A stretch of DNA of 64,000 nucleotides, taken from Halobacillus sp. Nhm2S1 (GTDB lineage: Bacteria > Bacillota > Bacilli > Bacillales > Halobacillaceae). A program made the translations under genes and the position numbers. The notes under the pieces are model-generated. The model ran no database searches. It was not told the DNA's origin and saw only the letters and a list, made by a program, of their open reading frames with translations. The stretch is taken from the NCBI RefSeq assembly GCF_019599545.1, contig NZ_JAIEZV010000002.1, positions 248,001-312,000 of the forward strand. The letters are read 5' to 3'. Shown here one piece after another: positions 1 to 8,290 of this stretch. How positions within the stretch are numbered: position 1 is the first letter of the stretch; each line of letters begins with the position of its first letter.

Positions 1-303
1 ATAACGACCGGATTGCATACCAGCGACTACGCCATCAAACTTCATGGATTCAATTTCAATGTTGAACCCTGCTTCATCAGCGATCGCTTTGATTAAATCA
101 ATATCGAACCCTTCCATTTCACCCGTTTCCTCGTTCATGAATTCGAAAGGAACGAAGTTGTTATCCGTCGCTACTGTGTATGTTTCTCCACCGGAATCCC
201 CTTCGGAATCTCCGGATGTGCCGGCTTCGCTGTCACTGCCACAGGCGGCAAGAAGCATACTTAAAGCCATAACCATAATGAATAAGTACCATTTTGCTTT
301 CAT
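1..303 (-). CDS. amino-acid ABC transporter substrate-binding lipoprotein (partial, N-terminal part)
   Basis: Only the first 101 codons lie in the window; the rest runs off the left edge. The start is an N-terminal hydrophobic signal followed by a lipobox (LAAC), so the protein should be a membrane-anchored extracellular lipoprotein. After a Ser/Gly/Glu-rich linker the segment TVATDNNFVPFEF and 'GFDIDLIKAIADEAG' is typical of family 3 solute-binding proteins (polar amino acids, GlnH/ArtJ type). The start ATG at 303 is preceded by a purine-rich AAAAGGGGGAAAAA ribosome site. The exact amino acid cannot be told from this fragment. Confidence 0.85.
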   Translation of the reverse strand, partial: MKAKWYLFIMVMALSMLLAACGSDSEAGTSGDSEGDSGGETYTVATDNNFVPFEFMNEETGEMEGFDIDLIKAIADEAGFNIEIESMKFDGVVAGMQSGRY

Positions 304-334
304 TCATTTTTCCCCCTTTTATTATGTGAACTCT

Positions 335-362
335 ATTATCTCAAATTTTACTACTCTTGCAA
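335..362 (-). promoter_or_regulatory. sigma-A-type promoter of the amino-acid binding protein
   Basis: Read on the minus strand, TTGCAA (357-362) and GATAAT (335-340) are separated by 16 bp and lie about 30 bp before the start codon at 303. Both hexamers are one or two bases from the sigma-A consensus. This is the only good promoter seen for this gene. Confidence 0.5.
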
Positions 363-525
363 ATTTTCTGAATAATACTTTTAACGCTTTTTATGACTGA
401 AAATAGCGATTCTATTAAACTTTTTGAATGATTGCTCACATTTTCTTTAAATTTTGTCAATTAACTAATGATTACGACAAAAAAATAAGAAAAAAGGGGA
501 TTAATCTCAACCATAAAGGGTAATA

Positions 526-534
526 GGGTATAAT
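526..534 (+). promoter_or_regulatory. -10 element before the GAF-STAS gene
   Basis: A perfect TATAAT sits at 529-534, about 40 bp before the ATG at 574. No convincing TTGACA lies 17 bp upstream. GGGTAT (526-531) resembles a sigma-B -10 element, but the expected GTTTAA partner is missing, so sigma-B control is only a possibility. The rest of 363-525 is AT-rich and shows nothing else. Confidence 0.35.
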
Positions 535-573
535 AGGGGATAGTTCCTACTTTTGTAAAAGGGAAGGTTTTAC

Positions 574-1431
574 ATGTCGGAAGAAAATCACTTTGGATCT
601 GAGCCATATTATTCTCTCAAGTCTGCTGCGCAAAAGATATTTGAGGTCATCGCACAGAGGCTCGATATCCAGACAACCTACATCACAATGCGAGGCGAAA
701 ACTCCATGACCGTGCTGAGTTCATTAAATAAGCAGGAGGAAATCGTCCCCGAGGGATTTACGATTGATTACGAAGAAAGTCACTGCCGGTTAATCATTAA
801 TGATCAAGACCACATACTTAGAACAAACAATTTAATGGAAGACAAACTGACTCACGAAATGGAAGCTTCTGCCCTTTTACAGGTAAAAGGGTACCTTGGT
901 GTGACGCTGAAAGATCTGAAAGGGAATGTGTTCGGGACACTTTGTGTGATGGATAAAGAAGAGAAAAACTTCAACGAAGAAGATATCGAATTTTTACAAA
1001 CCATTGCATCTGTCCTTTCTCATATGATTGAACTTGATCAGACCCACTATAATATGGGATTGATGAATGCACCCATCATCCCTATCACGGATGGAGTGTC
1101 TGTTTTACCTATTCAGGGCATCGTCGATGAAGGACGTGCGGAGAAATTGATGGGGGATGCCCTTCGATATGGAAAAGAACAGGATATCGATTATTTCGTG
1201 CTTGATCTTTCCGGATTAGTTGTTCGGGACCAATTTTTCTCCGAAATGTTACCGAAACTGATTCACGCTCTACAAGTAATGGGGATTGATGCAATGTTGA
1301 CTGGTATTACCCCGGAAATAGCACAGAAAGAAATTGAAAGCAATGTGCTGACTAAAACCAAACCGAAGACCGTTCCGAACCTGCAGACAGCTCTTTCAAC
1401 AATTGGTTTTAAATTAGTAGAAACTCAATAA
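574..1431 (+). CDS. GAF-STAS domain protein, RsbR-like sensor
   Basis: 285 aa. Residues about 15-155 form a GAF-like sensory domain ('LGVTLKDLKGNVFGTLCVMDKE' segment), and about 165-275 form a STAS domain starting PIIPITDGVSVLPIQG. The pairing is that of RsbR-type co-antagonists, the stressosome proteins that feed sigma-B. Two positions where RsbR proteins usually carry phosphorylated Thr/Ser look replaced here: the GTIDTERA-like motif reads GIVDEGRA, and the VVDT-like motif reads VVRDQ. A constitutive or phosphorylation-independent role is therefore possible. The gene stands alone, with its own -10 upstream and a terminator-like hairpin at 1477-1512. The domain call is firm; the stressosome role is inference. 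Confidence 0.8.
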   Translation: MSEENHFGSEPYYSLKSAAQKIFEVIAQRLDIQTTYITMRGENSMTVLSSLNKQEEIVPEGFTIDYEESHCRLIINDQDHILRTNNLMEDKLTHEMEASALLQVKGYLGVTLKDLKGNVFGTLCVMDKEEKNFNEEDIEFLQTIASVLSHMIELDQTHYNMGLMNAPIIPITDGVSVLPIQGIVDEGRAEKLMGDALRYGKEQDIDYFVLDLSGLVVRDQFFSEMLPKLIHALQVMGIDAMLTGITPEIAQKEIESNVLTKTKPKTVPNLQTALSTIGFKLVETQ

Positions 1432-1476
1432 AGCCTGTCTTGACGGCGAGTTCTGTTTTATAACGTTCATTCATAG

Positions 1477-1512
1477 GAAAAGCTCCACCTACGAATGGTG
1501 GAGCTCCATTTA
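1477..1512. terminator. hairpin terminator, probably bidirectional
   Basis: A 9-bp perfect stem AGCTCCACC (1481-1489) / GGTGGAGCT (1497-1505) closes a 7-nt loop. On the plus strand the T-tract is poor; on the minus strand it is followed by TTTTCC. It can serve the GAF-STAS gene and the small minus-strand ORF at 1521-1616. Confidence 0.6.
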
Positions 1513-1520
1513 TTACAAAA

Positions 1521-1616
1521 CTAGTTATTTTCGTGTGTTTTTTCAAACTCTTTAACCTCACCTGACTGGCCATCAATAGGAACCTCATAGTTAAAATTCC
1601 TCTTCTTCGAATTCAT
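1521..1616 (-). CDS. possible small protein, 31 aa, unknown
   Basis: This reading frame encodes a hydrophilic, Lys/Asn/Glu-rich peptide of 31 residues beginning MNSKKRNFNYEVP and ending EKTHENN. AGAGGG lies directly against the ATG, closer than ideal, and the minus-strand terminator at 1477-1512 follows the stop. No family is recognised. Small charged peptides of this kind are common in Bacillaceae, but the frame may be fortuitous. The remaining sequence up to 1728 shows no other feature except the ribosome site AGAAAGGACGG of the next gene. Confidence 0.3.
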   Translation of the reverse strand: MNSKKRNFNYEVPIDGQSGEVKEFEKTHENN

Positions 1617-1728
1617 CCCTCTTTTACTTTTGCTGCATTCATTCTAGCATATGGGTAGGGGGTGGTCTGAAATATAAGATAGGAATCATTGTTTTTTGTC
1701 GAACTATTAAGTAGAAAGGACGGATGCC

Positions 1729-2679
1729 ATGATTATTAAGCAGCGCATATTTCCAAGAGACATTGAACAACTGCAGGCATTAGAACGACGCCTCGATGCA
1801 AACCATCCCCAACTGCCAAAAGTCAAAGAACTACTCAAAAATCGCTTATCCGGACACAAAGGCGAGCTTGCTCTAAACTTTCCCCTTTCCTACCTCCCTG
1901 AAAACTACCGAATCTTTCATCACCTGCGTCTCTATGACGGCACCCACTTTTTCCAAATCGATTGCTTGATTTTGACGGACCAATGGATTTTGATTGTTGA
2001 AGCCAAAAATATTGGCGGGGAATTGTTCTACAATCAAAGATTCAACTTTCTATCGAGGACATGGGATGATGGAGCTCAAACGTTTTCTGACCCTGTCCTT
2101 CAAGTCCGGCGTCACCGAAGACAATTGCAGCAATGGCTTCATTTAAAAGGTTTTCCTGTGATCCCCATTTACTGCCTCGTGGCCAACAGCCACCCTGGAA
2201 CTTCAATAAACACAGATGATCCTTCACTCGATATCGTAATCCGTACGGACGCTTTACCGGAAAAAGTAGACGAGATACGTCAAAAACATAACAGAGACAG
2301 ACTTCCAACTTCCCTTCCTGAAATGCTCAGTAAAGAAATTTTGGAAGGGGATACACCCAACAATTACGATTATATGAAAGAACTATCAATCAACGATTCA
2401 GATATTAGAAAAGGGGTGTTTTGTACAAGTTGCCAACGATTAGCAGTGGGTTGGGATTATGGACAATGGAAATGCAGTCATTGCAGCCACAACGATAAAA
2501 CCGCTCACCACCCTGCACTGCGAGACTTCTGTTTGTTGAAGGGTCCTAAGATTACAAATAAAAGCTTAAGAGATTTTCTTCTCATTAAATCACCTACTGT
2601 CGCTCAAGGAATACTCAAAAAAGTGAGTTTGAGGTATGAAGGTACTAAAAAATCTAGAGTCTATTTTCTAAGATACTGA
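1729..2679 (+). CDS. NERD domain-containing protein
   Basis: 316 aa. Residues about 40-150 match the NERD (nuclease-related) domain: a GE-containing helix ('GHKGELALNF'), then QIDCLILTDQWILIVEAKN, whose Asp and Glu-x-Lys recall the PD-(D/E)xK nuclease core. Residues about 225-260 contain two CxxC pairs (CTSC and CSHC), a likely zinc ribbon. The C-terminal tail is basic. NERD proteins are suspected DNA-processing enzymes, but their substrates are mostly unknown. The gene is isolated, with an AGAAAGGACGG ribosome site, and its stop codon lies inside the first unit of the 21-bp repeat array that follows. Confidence 0.8.
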   Translation: MIIKQRIFPRDIEQLQALERRLDANHPQLPKVKELLKNRLSGHKGELALNFPLSYLPENYRIFHHLRLYDGTHFFQIDCLILTDQWILIVEAKNIGGELFYNQRFNFLSRTWDDGAQTFSDPVLQVRRHRRQLQQWLHLKGFPVIPIYCLVANSHPGTSINTDDPSLDIVIRTDALPEKVDEIRQKHNRDRLPTSLPEMLSKEILEGDTPNNYDYMKELSINDSDIRKGVFCTSCQRLAVGWDYGQWKCSHCSHNDKTAHHPALRDFCLLKGPKITNKSLRDFLLIKSPTVAQGILKKVSLRYEGTKKSRVYFLRY

Positions 2680-2790
2680 TAAATAAGCTAAACCCACTGA
2701 TAAATCCTCCAAAGTCACCGATAAAACTCTAAAACATACCGATAAAACAACCGAAGCCACTGATAAAATCACCAAACCCACCGATACCAG
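2673..2790. repeat. six-unit tandem repeat, 21-bp period
   Basis: GAT(A)AA cores start at 2678, 2699, 2720, 2741, 2762 and 2783, exactly 21 bp apart. The approximate unit is CC-A-C-CGATAAAA followed by about ten variable A/C-rich bases. The first unit contains the stop codon of the NERD gene. The reading frames checked are interrupted by stops, so the array looks non-coding. Its function is unknown. Confidence 0.85.
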
Positions 2791-2830
2791 AGGGCATGGG
2801 CATGGGCAAGGGTAAGCACACTCCACACAC

Positions 2831-2860
2831 AAAAAAAGACGACCTCACTAAGAGATCGCC
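2831..2860 (-). terminator. intrinsic terminator of the murK-murQ-ABC-glcDF operon
   Basis: On the minus strand GGCGATCTC pairs with GAGGTCGTC (9 bp including two G-U pairs) around a 5-nt loop and is followed by seven T. It starts immediately after the glcF stop codon and closes the long minus-strand operon. Confidence 0.85.
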
Positions 2861-4138
2861 TCACCACTTCGGCCTAGGATCAGCCTCCATCAATAAATCT
2901 ACCAAATGTACAGCATCCATCGCCAAACCTTCACGCTCCACCCCAAGCTTCATCTGCAGATGACAACCGGGGTTGGAAGTCACGACACCGCTAGCTCCCG
3001 TGCCACATACATCCTGCATTTTCACATCCAAAATATCCATGGCATCTTCATAGTTTACGATATTGTAAACGCCTGCCGATCCGCAGCAAAATTCCGGCCG
3101 CTCCAACTCCCGCAGCTCAACACCAGGTATGCGACGAATCAAATCTAGCGGTTCGCTCGTCACCTTCTGTACATTGCGCAAATGACAGGAAGGCTGATAG
3201 GTAACAGTCCTCTCAAGCTCTTTTTCAAAGACAAGCCCGTCCAACTCGACAAGCACTTCAGAAATATCCCGCACTCGATCAACAAACCGCTCCGCACGCT
3301 CGGGCCACTCCGTACCCTCCTCAAACAAATGCTCATACTCGACCAAACGCGCGCCGCAGCCACCAGCATTATTCACAATATAATCGAAGCCTTCTTCCTC
3401 AAAAGCTTCAATATTCCTCTTGGCAAGTTCCACTGACTGATCGACCTTTCCCGTGTGTGCGTGAAGAGCACCGCAGCACGTTTGCGCTTCTGGGAAAACA
3501 ACTTCCGCGCCGCTCCGAAGTAAAAGCTCCACCGTATTCTGATTCGTTTCAAAAAAGACGCTGTCCATGACGCATCCTTTAAAGAATCCAATCTTTGCCG
3601 CAGCCGGCCGCTTACGCACATAACGATCCGCACGGGCACGCCGCTTTTTCGGTCCAGGCATCGTCGGTAAAGCTGCTTCAAACTTATCAATCTGAAGCGG
3701 GGCTCTTCTCGTCAATCCAAACCGCTGGGAAACTTTCTGCAACCCACTCTTCTGATAAATCCAAGTCGCATTTCCCAATGTATTCATCCATTTGGAAGAA
3801 GGAAAGAACGACTGAAACAAGAAGTCCTCTACTAGCCCGCGTGGTCGTTCCTCATCAATTACGCGTTTGGCTCCTTCAAAAATCTCTCCATATTGAACGT
3901 TGGTCGGACAAACCGTCGTACATGCCATACAGCCAAGGCACTTTTCAATCGGCTCCTTCAAATCTTCGACAGACGCTTTCCCTTCCGCAACCATCTTCAC
4001 GAGATTGATGCGCCCTCTCGGTGAATGGGTTTCTTTTTCCATCGTTTCATACGTGGGACAGGCCGGAAGACAGTAGCCGCACTGGACACAGTCGAACGTC
4101 TTGTCATAATTCAGGCGTTCCTTCAGTGAACTAGTCAT
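2861..4138 (-). CDS. glcF: glycolate/D-lactate oxidase, iron-sulfur subunit (GlcF family)
   Basis: 425 aa. Two ferredoxin-type [4Fe-4S] motifs lie near the N-terminus (CVQCGYCLPACP and CLGCMACTTVCP). They are followed by two cysteine-rich CCG-type domains (CCGALHAHTG, SCHLRNVQ, CCGSAGVYN). This is the GlcF/LldE-like electron-transfer partner of the FAD subunit encoded just upstream. The ATG overlaps the glcD stop by 8 bp (translational coupling). Electrons would pass from the FAD subunit through the clusters to the membrane quinone pool. As the last gene of an operon containing MurQ, it more likely serves D-lactate than glycolate oxidation; that assignment is inference. Confidence 0.9.
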   Translation of the reverse strand: MTSSLKERLNYDKTFDCVQCGYCLPACPTYETMEKETHSPRGRINLVKMVAEGKASVEDLKEPIEKCLGCMACTTVCPTNVQYGEIFEGAKRVIDEERPRGLVEDFLFQSFFPSSKWMNTLGNATWIYQKSGLQKVSQRFGLTRRAPLQIDKFEAALPTMPGPKKRRARADRYVRKRPAAAKIGFFKGCVMDSVFFETNQNTVELLLRSGAEVVFPEAQTCCGALHAHTGKVDQSVELAKRNIEAFEEEGFDYIVNNAGGCGARLVEYEHLFEEGTEWPERAERFVDRVRDISEVLVELDGLVFEKELERTVTYQPSCHLRNVQKVTSEPLDLIRRIPGVELRELERPEFCCGSAGVYNIVNYEDAMDILDVKMQDVCGTGASGVVTSNPGCHLQMKLGVEREGLAMDAVHLVDLLMEADPRPKW

Positions 4139-5534
4139 GATGCAGCACCAACTTCTGCCCCTTTTCAGGAAAAACTTTGCCCGGATTTAAGATTCCATTC
4201 GGGTCCCAGCTATCCTTGATCCGCTTCATCATATCCAATCCGACCGCTCCAAGTTCAAGCTCCATAAACGGTGCCTTCATTGTACCGATGCCGTGCTCGC
4301 CGGAAAGTGTGCCACCAAGATCAAGAGCAGCCTGAAACATGTCCTCCACTGCTTTTTCAACAAGCTTCATCTCTTCCACATTTCGCTTGTCACATAAAAT
4401 ATTCGGGTGCAGATTGCCGTCACCAGCATGACCAAAGGCCACGACTTCCAGACCGTACTTCTCCTTAATAAGCTCTAACCGGTCCATAAAGTCCGGGATC
4501 TTGCTCCTTGGAACCGTCGCGTCTTCGGATACTTTCGTCGGTTTAATTTTCGCAATAGCAGGTGACACCTGTTTGCGCGCATGCCAGAGCTTAGCCGCTT
4601 CCTCATCACTCTTAGGAATAATGATTTCTTTCGCGCCCATCTCTTCCATAATTTCTTCGACCAGCCCTCGCTCGACACGCAGCGTTTCCGGATGTCCATC
4701 CAGCTCAATGATGATGACGGCAGCTGCATCGACAGGCAGGCCGACCGGCTGGAAGTTTTCAACGGCGACAATACAGGCTTGATCCATAAACTCCATTTTG
4801 GCAGGCAAGATTCCTGATGTCAGCGTCTGAGAGATCGCTTCCCCTGCTTTTCGCACTTCGTCAAAAGCGACCATGATCGTCTGCACAGCGGGCGGCTTCG
4901 GCATCAGCTTCAACGTAGCCCCGACGATAACGCCAAGCGTTCCTTCTGATCCGACGATCAGCTTCGTCAAATCAATGCCCGTGACATTCTTGATCGTTTG
5001 ACCACCTGTCTTAATGATTTCACCTTCAGGAGTTACGACCTCTAACCCGAGCACGTGATCCTTCGTTACTCCATATTTCAAGCCGCGGGGGCCGCCGGAG
5101 TTTTCCGCAAGGTTCCCGCCAATCGTTGCAACATGAGCACTGCTCGGATCCGGAGCATACATCAGACCGTGTTCTTCTGCGGCTTTATTGATGTTTCCGG
5201 TCAATACACTCGGCGTCACTTTTACTGTCAAGTCGCGGGGACTAAGGTCAATGATCGCCGGGAACTGCGACATATCCAAAACAATCCCGCCGTGAACAGG
5301 AAGAGGGCCGCCACTCAGGCAAGTGCCGGAACCGCGTGGGTGAACCGGTACTTTGTAACGATTGGCAAGCTTCAGAACATCAGCGACTTCCTGCTTTTCT
5401 TTTACCTGAACCACAGCATCCGGCAGGTGTTCCCCGAAAGAAGCATCAAAACTGTAACTATGACGGTCGGCCAAGGACGTTAAAACACGCCCTTCCGGAA
5501 GCAAAGACTGCAGTTCCTCCAACCACTTTTCCAT
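4131..5534 (-). CDS. glcD: FAD-linked glycolate/D-lactate oxidase subunit (GlcD family)
   Basis: 467 aa, usual length for GlcD. The N-terminal FAD-binding PCMH-type domain contains VHPRGSGTCLSGG, PDPSSAHVATIGGNLAENSGG and KYGVTKDHVLG. The C-terminal oxidase domain contains FGHAGDGNLHPN and GTLSGEHGIG, with the flavin-facing histidines. The family oxidises D-2-hydroxyacids (glycolate, D-lactate). A strong AAGGAGG lies 9 nt before the ATG. The gene follows the RpiR-type regulator by 14 bp in an operon with murQ, whose reaction releases D-lactate, so D-lactate to pyruvate is the most economical role. No glcE homologue is present. Confidence 0.9.
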   Translation of the reverse strand: MEKWLEELQSLLPEGRVLTSLADRHSYSFDASFGEHLPDAVVQVKEKQEVADVLKLANRYKVPVHPRGSGTCLSGGPLPVHGGIVLDMSQFPAIIDLSPRDLTVKVTPSVLTGNINKAAEEHGLMYAPDPSSAHVATIGGNLAENSGGPRGLKYGVTKDHVLGLEVVTPEGEIIKTGGQTIKNVTGIDLTKLIVGSEGTLGVIVGATLKLMPKPPAVQTIMVAFDEVRKAGEAISQTLTSGILPAKMEFMDQACIVAVENFQPVGLPVDAAAVIIIELDGHPETLRVERGLVEEIMEEMGAKEIIIPKSDEEAAKLWHARKQVSPAIAKIKPTKVSEDATVPRSKIPDFMDRLELIKEKYGLEVVAFGHAGDGNLHPNILCDKRNVEEMKLVEKAVEDMFQAALDLGGTLSGEHGIGTMKAPFMELELGAVGLDMMKRIKDSWDPNGILNPGKVFPEKGQKLVLHHD

Positions 5535-5548
5535 ACGATGATTCCTCC

Positions 5549-6439
5549 TTATCCCTTCGTTTTCTTCCCTTTCAACAAATCCATGACGTCGGTAATTTCA
5601 TGAAAGTACTCGGAGGCCTTGTCCCATTGTTCTGTGACGACATTGACGAAAAGAATGTCAATCATATGTAACTGGGCAAGACGGGATGATGTGGCACCAC
5701 TTCGAAATGGTGCAGGAATCTCTCTTGAGGCGGAAATGTACAACGATACATCGGCATGTTCTGCAACGGGAGATTGTCCATAACGTGTCAAACTAATTGT
5801 GCGAGCTCCCTTTTTCTTTGCAATTTCCATAATCTTCGCTGTTTCATAGGTTTCACCGGAAAACGAGATGCCGAAGACGACATCATTCTCCGTTACGTTA
5901 GCAATGTTCATCGCGGCATTATGCATATCTGTAAACGCAGAGGTCGGCTTGTTCATCCGTAAAAATTTCTGTTGGGCATCCTGAGCGATGATCCCGGACG
6001 CACCCACGCCGAAAAAGTGAATGGCACCCGCTTCGTTCAAAAGCTTTACCGCTTCTGATAACGTCCGGTAGTCCACCATTTCCGTTGTTTCGCGGATCGC
6101 CTGAAGACTGTTGCTCGTTATTTTTTCTACGATTGAATCAGAAGGCTCACCCGGTTGAATATCCCGGTACCTGGCCTCCGGCTTCTTTTGTAAATCCCCG
6201 GAGATCCTTAATTTCAATTCTTGCAAGCCTTTCAGACCAAGAGACTTGCACAACCGGATGACGGCTGCACTGCTCGTCGAGCTCAGCTCGCCGAGTTGTG
6301 TCGCCGTACAGTGGATCGCTTCATGAGGCTGATCCAAAATAAATTCGGCGATCTTTTTTTCAGAAGGTGGAAGCTTGTCCTTCATTTCATTTAAAATGAC
6401 AAGTCCACCGGTTAGAGAATTCTTCATTTGTTTCACCAC
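5549..6439 (-). CDS. MurR/RpiR family transcriptional regulator
   Basis: 296 aa. An N-terminal RpiR-type helix-turn-helix (about residues 10-85, including LPPSEKKIAEFIL and SSAAVIRLCKSLGLKG) is followed by a C-terminal SIS sugar-phosphate-binding domain (about 125-260, GVGASGIIAQDAQQKFLRM, FGISFSGETYET). Such proteins sense phosphosugars. Given the neighbours, MurNAc-6-P or GlcNAc-6-P is the likely ligand and the operon itself the likely target. The start is one of two consecutive GTG codons; AAAGGA inside the end of the upstream permease gene lies 5 nt before the first. The stop of that permease is 2 bp upstream, so the genes are co-transcribed. Confidence 0.85.
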   Translation of the reverse strand: MVKQMKNSLTGGLVILNEMKDKLPPSEKKIAEFILDQPHEAIHCTATQLGELSSTSSAAVIRLCKSLGLKGLQELKLRISGDLQKKPEARYRDIQPGEPSDSIVEKITSNSLQAIRETTEMVDYRTLSEAVKLLNEAGAIHFFGVGASGIIAQDAQQKFLRMNKPTSAFTDMHNAAMNIANVTENDVVFGISFSGETYETAKIMEIAKKKGARTISLTRYGQSPVAEHADVSLYISASREIPAPFRSGATSSRLAQLHMIDILFVNVVTEQWDKASEYFHEITDVMDLLKGKKTKG

Positions 6440-6441
6440 AC

Positions 6442-7278
6442 TTATCCTTTAATGGCTCCCTCAGTCATTCCTTTAACGATTCGGCGTTGGAAAATCGCAT
6501 ACAAAACGATGACCGGTACGATGGCAATGACAAGGCTTGCAAACAGCGTCCCCCAGGCATTCGTATATTGCGTCTCATTACTAATATAATCAATCGCAAG
6601 AGCAAGCGTATAGTTTTCCTCCGATTGCAGGAAGATGAGCGCCATAAAATACTCATTCCAAAACTGGATCATATTCATAATCGTAACGGTAATAATCCCC
6701 GTTGTCGAAAGCGGCGTAATGATTTTCCACAAGATCCCATACGGCGACATTCCATCGATTGCAGCCGCTTCTTCAAGAGATTTTGGAATCGTTGCCATGA
6801 AACTCGTCAAAACGAAAATACTGAACGGCAGTTGGCTGACCGCATAAACGATACTGAGACCGAAAATGTTATCAAGCAGATTCAGCTGCATGAGTAGAAA
6901 GAACAACGGAATCCAGCCGAGGACCATCGGAATCATCATCGCTGAAATATAAAGCGTGAACAATAACCGGTTTCCGCGAAAGCGCATGCGTTCTAAAGCG
7001 TAAGAAGTCGGAATCGCCATCGCAAGGGTCAGTGTGGCTCCAAGACCGGTCACGATAAAACTATTAAACACACTCGCATCAATATTGTAATTGCTCCATG
7101 CATCGACGAAATTACTGAAACTGAATGATTCCGGAAGTCCCCACGGATTGGCGTAGATTTCTGCATTGGACTTGAATGCGCCCAACACCATCCAGAAAAT
7201 CGGATATAAGACGGCCAGAGACCAGATGATCAATGGGATCCGTACAATCGTTCTTGAAAAAATACTCGCTTTTTGCAC
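6442..7278 (-). CDS. sugar ABC transporter permease (MalG/AraQ family)
   Basis: 278 aa with six predicted membrane segments. The cytoplasmic EAA loop is present (EEAAAIDGMSPYGILWKIITPL), which docks the ATPase. It is the second permease of a CUT1-type carbohydrate importer with the genes at 7298 and 8336. No ATP-binding subunit is encoded in this operon, so a shared MsmX-type ATPase encoded elsewhere is probably used, as is known in Bacillus. GTG start with GGAGGGG 6-7 nt upstream. Substrate inferred from context: MurNAc or a MurNAc-containing amino sugar. Confidence 0.88.
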   Translation of the reverse strand: MQKASIFSRTIVRIPLIIWSLAVLYPIFWMVLGAFKSNAEIYANPWGLPESFSFSNFVDAWSNYNIDASVFNSFIVTGLGATLTLAMAIPTSYALERMRFRGNRLLFTLYISAMMIPMVLGWIPLFFLLMQLNLLDNIFGLSIVYAVSQLPFSIFVLTSFMATIPKSLEEAAAIDGMSPYGILWKIITPLSTTGIITVTIMNMIQFWNEYFMALIFLQSEENYTLALAIDYISNETQYTNAWGTLFASLVIAIVPVIVLYAIFQRRIVKGMTEGAIKG

Positions 7279-7297
7279 TCTATTCCCCTCCTGTCTG

Positions 7298-8191
7298 TTA
7301 ATACTCCACTTTCTCTCTTCTCATCAGGAATTGCATAATTAAAACGGTCACGAGAGACAAGATTAAAATCATAACGCCGATTGTTGCCCCGTATCCGAAG
7401 TTGTATTTAACGAAAGCCTGTTCATATAAATAGGAACCCATCACGTGTGTTGAATTGTTCGGGCCACCTTTGGTCATGACCTGAACGATAATGAAGGATC
7501 CGTTCAAGGTCGTAATGATGATGTACAAGATGGAGATTTTGATTTGTGGCCAGATCAGCGGTAAGGTCACCTTCCAAAACTGCTGCCACTCGGTCGCCCC
7601 GTCGATCTCAGCTGCTTCATAGTAACTTTTCGATATGTTGGAAATCCCACCCATCAGCATGAGCATGAACAACCCGATCCCTGCCCACACAGAAGGAAGG
7701 ACAAGACTTGGCAAAGCCCAGTCTTCGCTCCCAAGCCATGGACGTGTCCAGCTCTCAAGGCCAATCAATTCGAGACCTGAGTTCACAAGGCCAAGACTAG
7801 GATTATAGATGAACATCCACAAGATCCCGATCACGACGACGGACATGATGTTCGGAAAGAAGAAGACAATCCGATAAAACGGAGCTTCTTTGATTTTCAT
7901 TTGTGTTAAGGCTACCGCAAAAAAGGTCGACAGAATCATGATGCCGAACACTTTTGTAATGACAAGAAAGTAATCGTGCCAGATCGTGCTTGGGATAATA
8001 TCATCGCTGAATAACCGGCGGTAATTATCAAAACCTACGAACTCGGCGAGTGAAGAAGCCCCTGACCATTTGAAAAAGGAATAATAAAGACCATTGAACA
8101 AGGGATACAACGTGAACACGGCAAACAATAAGAATGTCGGAACAAGACAGAAGGCAAGAAACAAGTTCCGCTGTCGTTTGGACTGGACCAT
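7298..8191 (-). CDS. sugar ABC transporter permease (MalF/UgpA family)
   Basis: 297 aa, six predicted membrane segments, with the EAA motif YEAAEIDGATEWQQFWKVTLP. It is the first permease of the CUT1 importer, 19 bp before its partner at 7278. AGAGGTGG precedes the ATG. The 144-bp gap to the binding-protein gene holds two stem-loops (8233-8283 and 8291-8327), which should lower permease expression relative to the binding protein. Confidence 0.88.
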   Translation of the reverse strand: MVQSKRQRNLFLAFCLVPTFLLFAVFTLYPLFNGLYYSFFKWSGASSLAEFVGFDNYRRLFSDDIIPSTIWHDYFLVITKVFGIMILSTFFAVALTQMKIKEAPFYRIVFFFPNIMSVVVIGILWMFIYNPSLGLVNSGLELIGLESWTRPWLGSEDWALPSLVLPSVWAGIGLFMLMLMGGISNISKSYYEAAEIDGATEWQQFWKVTLPLIWPQIKISILYIIITTLNGSFIIVQVMTKGGPNNSTHVMGSYLYEQAFVKYNFGYGATIGVMILILSLVTVLIMQFLMRREKVEY

Positions 8192-8232
8192 TTACAACCA
8201 CCTCTTTTTCTGGTTTGAATATGTTTTTACTA

Positions 8233-8283
8233 GCATAAGTCAAGCAACAGCAGGATGGCATCCCGCGGTTGATTGGCTTATGC
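8233..8283 (-). other. long imperfect hairpin between binding-protein and permease genes
   Basis: GCATAAG (8233-8239) pairs with CTTATGC (8277-8283), and pairing continues inward with a few mismatches to a GGAT/ATCC tip, giving an almost continuous stem of about 20 bp. It has no T-tract. It lies between the terminator-like hairpin at 8291-8327 and the permease start, and may block 3' exonucleases and so stabilise the binding-protein mRNA. Confidence 0.6.
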
Positions 8284-8290
8284 CTTTAAG

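Noticed and set aside
369-386. cre-like sequence near AACGCTTTTT before the amino-acid binding protein
   Set aside because: Too many mismatches to the cre consensus outside the CGCTTT core.
2673-2790. CRISPR array
   Set aside because: Period is only 21 bp, repeat and spacer parts are not distinguishable, units are degenerate and no cas genes are near.
3595-4008. 137-aa plus-strand open frame opposite glcF
   Set aside because: Lies wholly antisense to a well-supported gene, has no family motif and no ribosome site; shadow frame.
4131-5534. Plain glycolate oxidase operon (glycolate catabolism)
   Set aside because: No glcE, no glycolate permease and no glyoxylate enzymes are nearby, while murQ, which makes D-lactate, is in the same operon; family assignment kept, substrate changed by inference.
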